Source: Nocardiopsaceae bacterium (GTDB taxonomy: Bacteria > Actinomycetota > Actinomycetes > Streptosporangiales > Streptosporangiaceae). Taken from it: a DNA stretch of 6,825 nucleotides. Shown here in pieces: positions 6,327 through 6,825 of this stretch (within the stretch, counting starts at the first letter, position 1; each line of letters starts with the position of its first letter). The stretch spans positions 1 through 6,825 of the forward strand of contig JAIRTY010000790.1 of the NCBI GenBank assembly GCA_031254715.1, written 5' to 3'. The notes under the pieces were generated by a model that had not been told where the DNA came from, searched no databases, and worked only from the letters and a program-made list of their open reading frames with translations. The translations under genes were made by a program, and so were the position numbers.

Positions 6327-6825
6327 CGGCGGCGGCTGGCCGTGCCCGGCCAGCCAGTCGTACCAGGCCCGCATGCCATCGCCGGTGCGGGCGGACAGTT
6401 CCAGCACGGCGGCCCGGGGGGCGACCTGGCCGATCCAGGCCCGGCACTGCGCCACGTCGAAGTCCAGGTACGGGAGCAGGTCGGCCTTGGTGATCAGCAC
6501 CAGGTCGGCGCGGCGGAACATGTGCGGGTACTTCACCGGCTTGTCGGCGCCCTCGGTCACCGAGGCGAGCACCACCCGGGCCGCCTCGCCCAGGTCGAAC
6601 AGGGCCGGGCAGACCAGGTTCCCGACGTTCTCGATCATCAGCACCGAGCCGGCCGGCGGGTCGAGGGCCCGCAGCCCGTCCGCGACCATGGCGGCGTCGA
6701 GGTGGCAGCCGGTGCCGGTGTTGATCTGCCGCACCCGGCAGCCGGCGGCCCGGATCCGGCTGGCGTCCAGGTCGGTCTCCTGGTCTCCTTCGATGACCGA
6801 GATGGCGGCGCCGGCCAGATCCCGG
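6318..6825 (-). CDS. hypB: Hydrogenase nickel-incorporation GTPase HypB, C-terminal part (5' end outside window)
   Basis: HypB is a GTPase that works with HypA to insert nickel into the large subunit of [NiFe] hydrogenases, and in some bacteria supplies nickel to urease. The visible 168 residues include EGDQETDLDASRI (12-24), QINTGTGCHLDA (33-44) with the family's Cys-His metal ligands C40 and H41, the Walker B region MIENVGNLVCPA (63-74) with the third metal ligand C72, KPVKYPHMFRRADLVLITKADLLP (95-118) with the guanine-specificity motif TKAD, and the LSARTGDGM segment with WYDWL (143-157). Numbering is from the right window edge. The P-loop and any His-rich N-terminal nickel-storage tail lie outside. 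The gene ends inside the hypF stop region on the opposite strand. Its downstream neighbour is therefore hypF tail to tail, not the usual co-directional hyp partner. Other hyp genes are expected upstream, beyond 6825. Confidence 0.97.
   Translation of the reverse strand, partial: RDLAGAAISVIEGDQETDLDASRIRAAGCRVRQINTGTGCHLDAAMVADGLRALDPPAGSVLMIENVGNLVCPALFDLGEAARVVLASVTEGADKPVKYPHMFRRADLVLITKADLLPYLDFDVAQCRAWIGQVAPRAAVLELSARTGDGMRAWYDWLAGHGQPPPSG

Overview
This is a very GC-rich window in which almost every codon of the real genes ends in G or C. The codon use, the F420-type oxidoreductase and the short or absent 5' leaders all point to an actinomycete (Actinomycetota), probably a soil or spore-forming lineage. 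I cannot name the genus from the sequence. No rRNA, tRNA, CRISPR array, insertion sequence or prophage gene is visible, so this reads as ordinary chromosome.

Layout, left to right. (1) Minus strand, 1-1410: the N-terminal 470 residues of a UvrD/Rep/PcrA-type superfamily 1 DNA helicase, running off the left edge. (2) 1411-1549: a divergent intergenic region with a perfect 11-bp inverted repeat (1440-1467) and weak -10-like hexamers placed so that both flanking genes could be leaderless. (3) Plus strand, 1550-2947: a multi-pass membrane acyltransferase of the acyltransferase-3 family. (4) Minus strand, 2996-3865: a luciferase-like F420-dependent oxidoreductase. It is preceded 14 nt upstream by a 35-residue single-span membrane micro-protein (3880-3987, minus) with a strong ribosome binding site. 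(5) Plus strand, 4053-6326: a complete hypF, the carbamoyltransferase that starts cyanide-ligand synthesis for [NiFe] hydrogenases. (6) Minus strand, 6318-6825: the C-terminal 168 residues of hypB, the nickel-insertion GTPase. It converges on hypF and overlaps it by 9 bp.

HypF and HypB act in separate branches of [NiFe]-hydrogenase maturation: HypF with HypE/HypC/HypD for the Fe(CN)2CO centre, and HypB with HypA for nickel. Their presence predicts a [NiFe] hydrogenase locus beyond the right edge. The helicase, acyltransferase and oxidoreductase show no clear functional tie to hydrogenase and are probably neighbours by chance. I see no convincing undescribed system. The points most worth a second look are the unlisted-length micro-protein paired with the oxidoreductase beside hypF, the tail-to-tail hypF/hypB overlap, and the palindrome at the helicase/acyltransferase divergent promoter.
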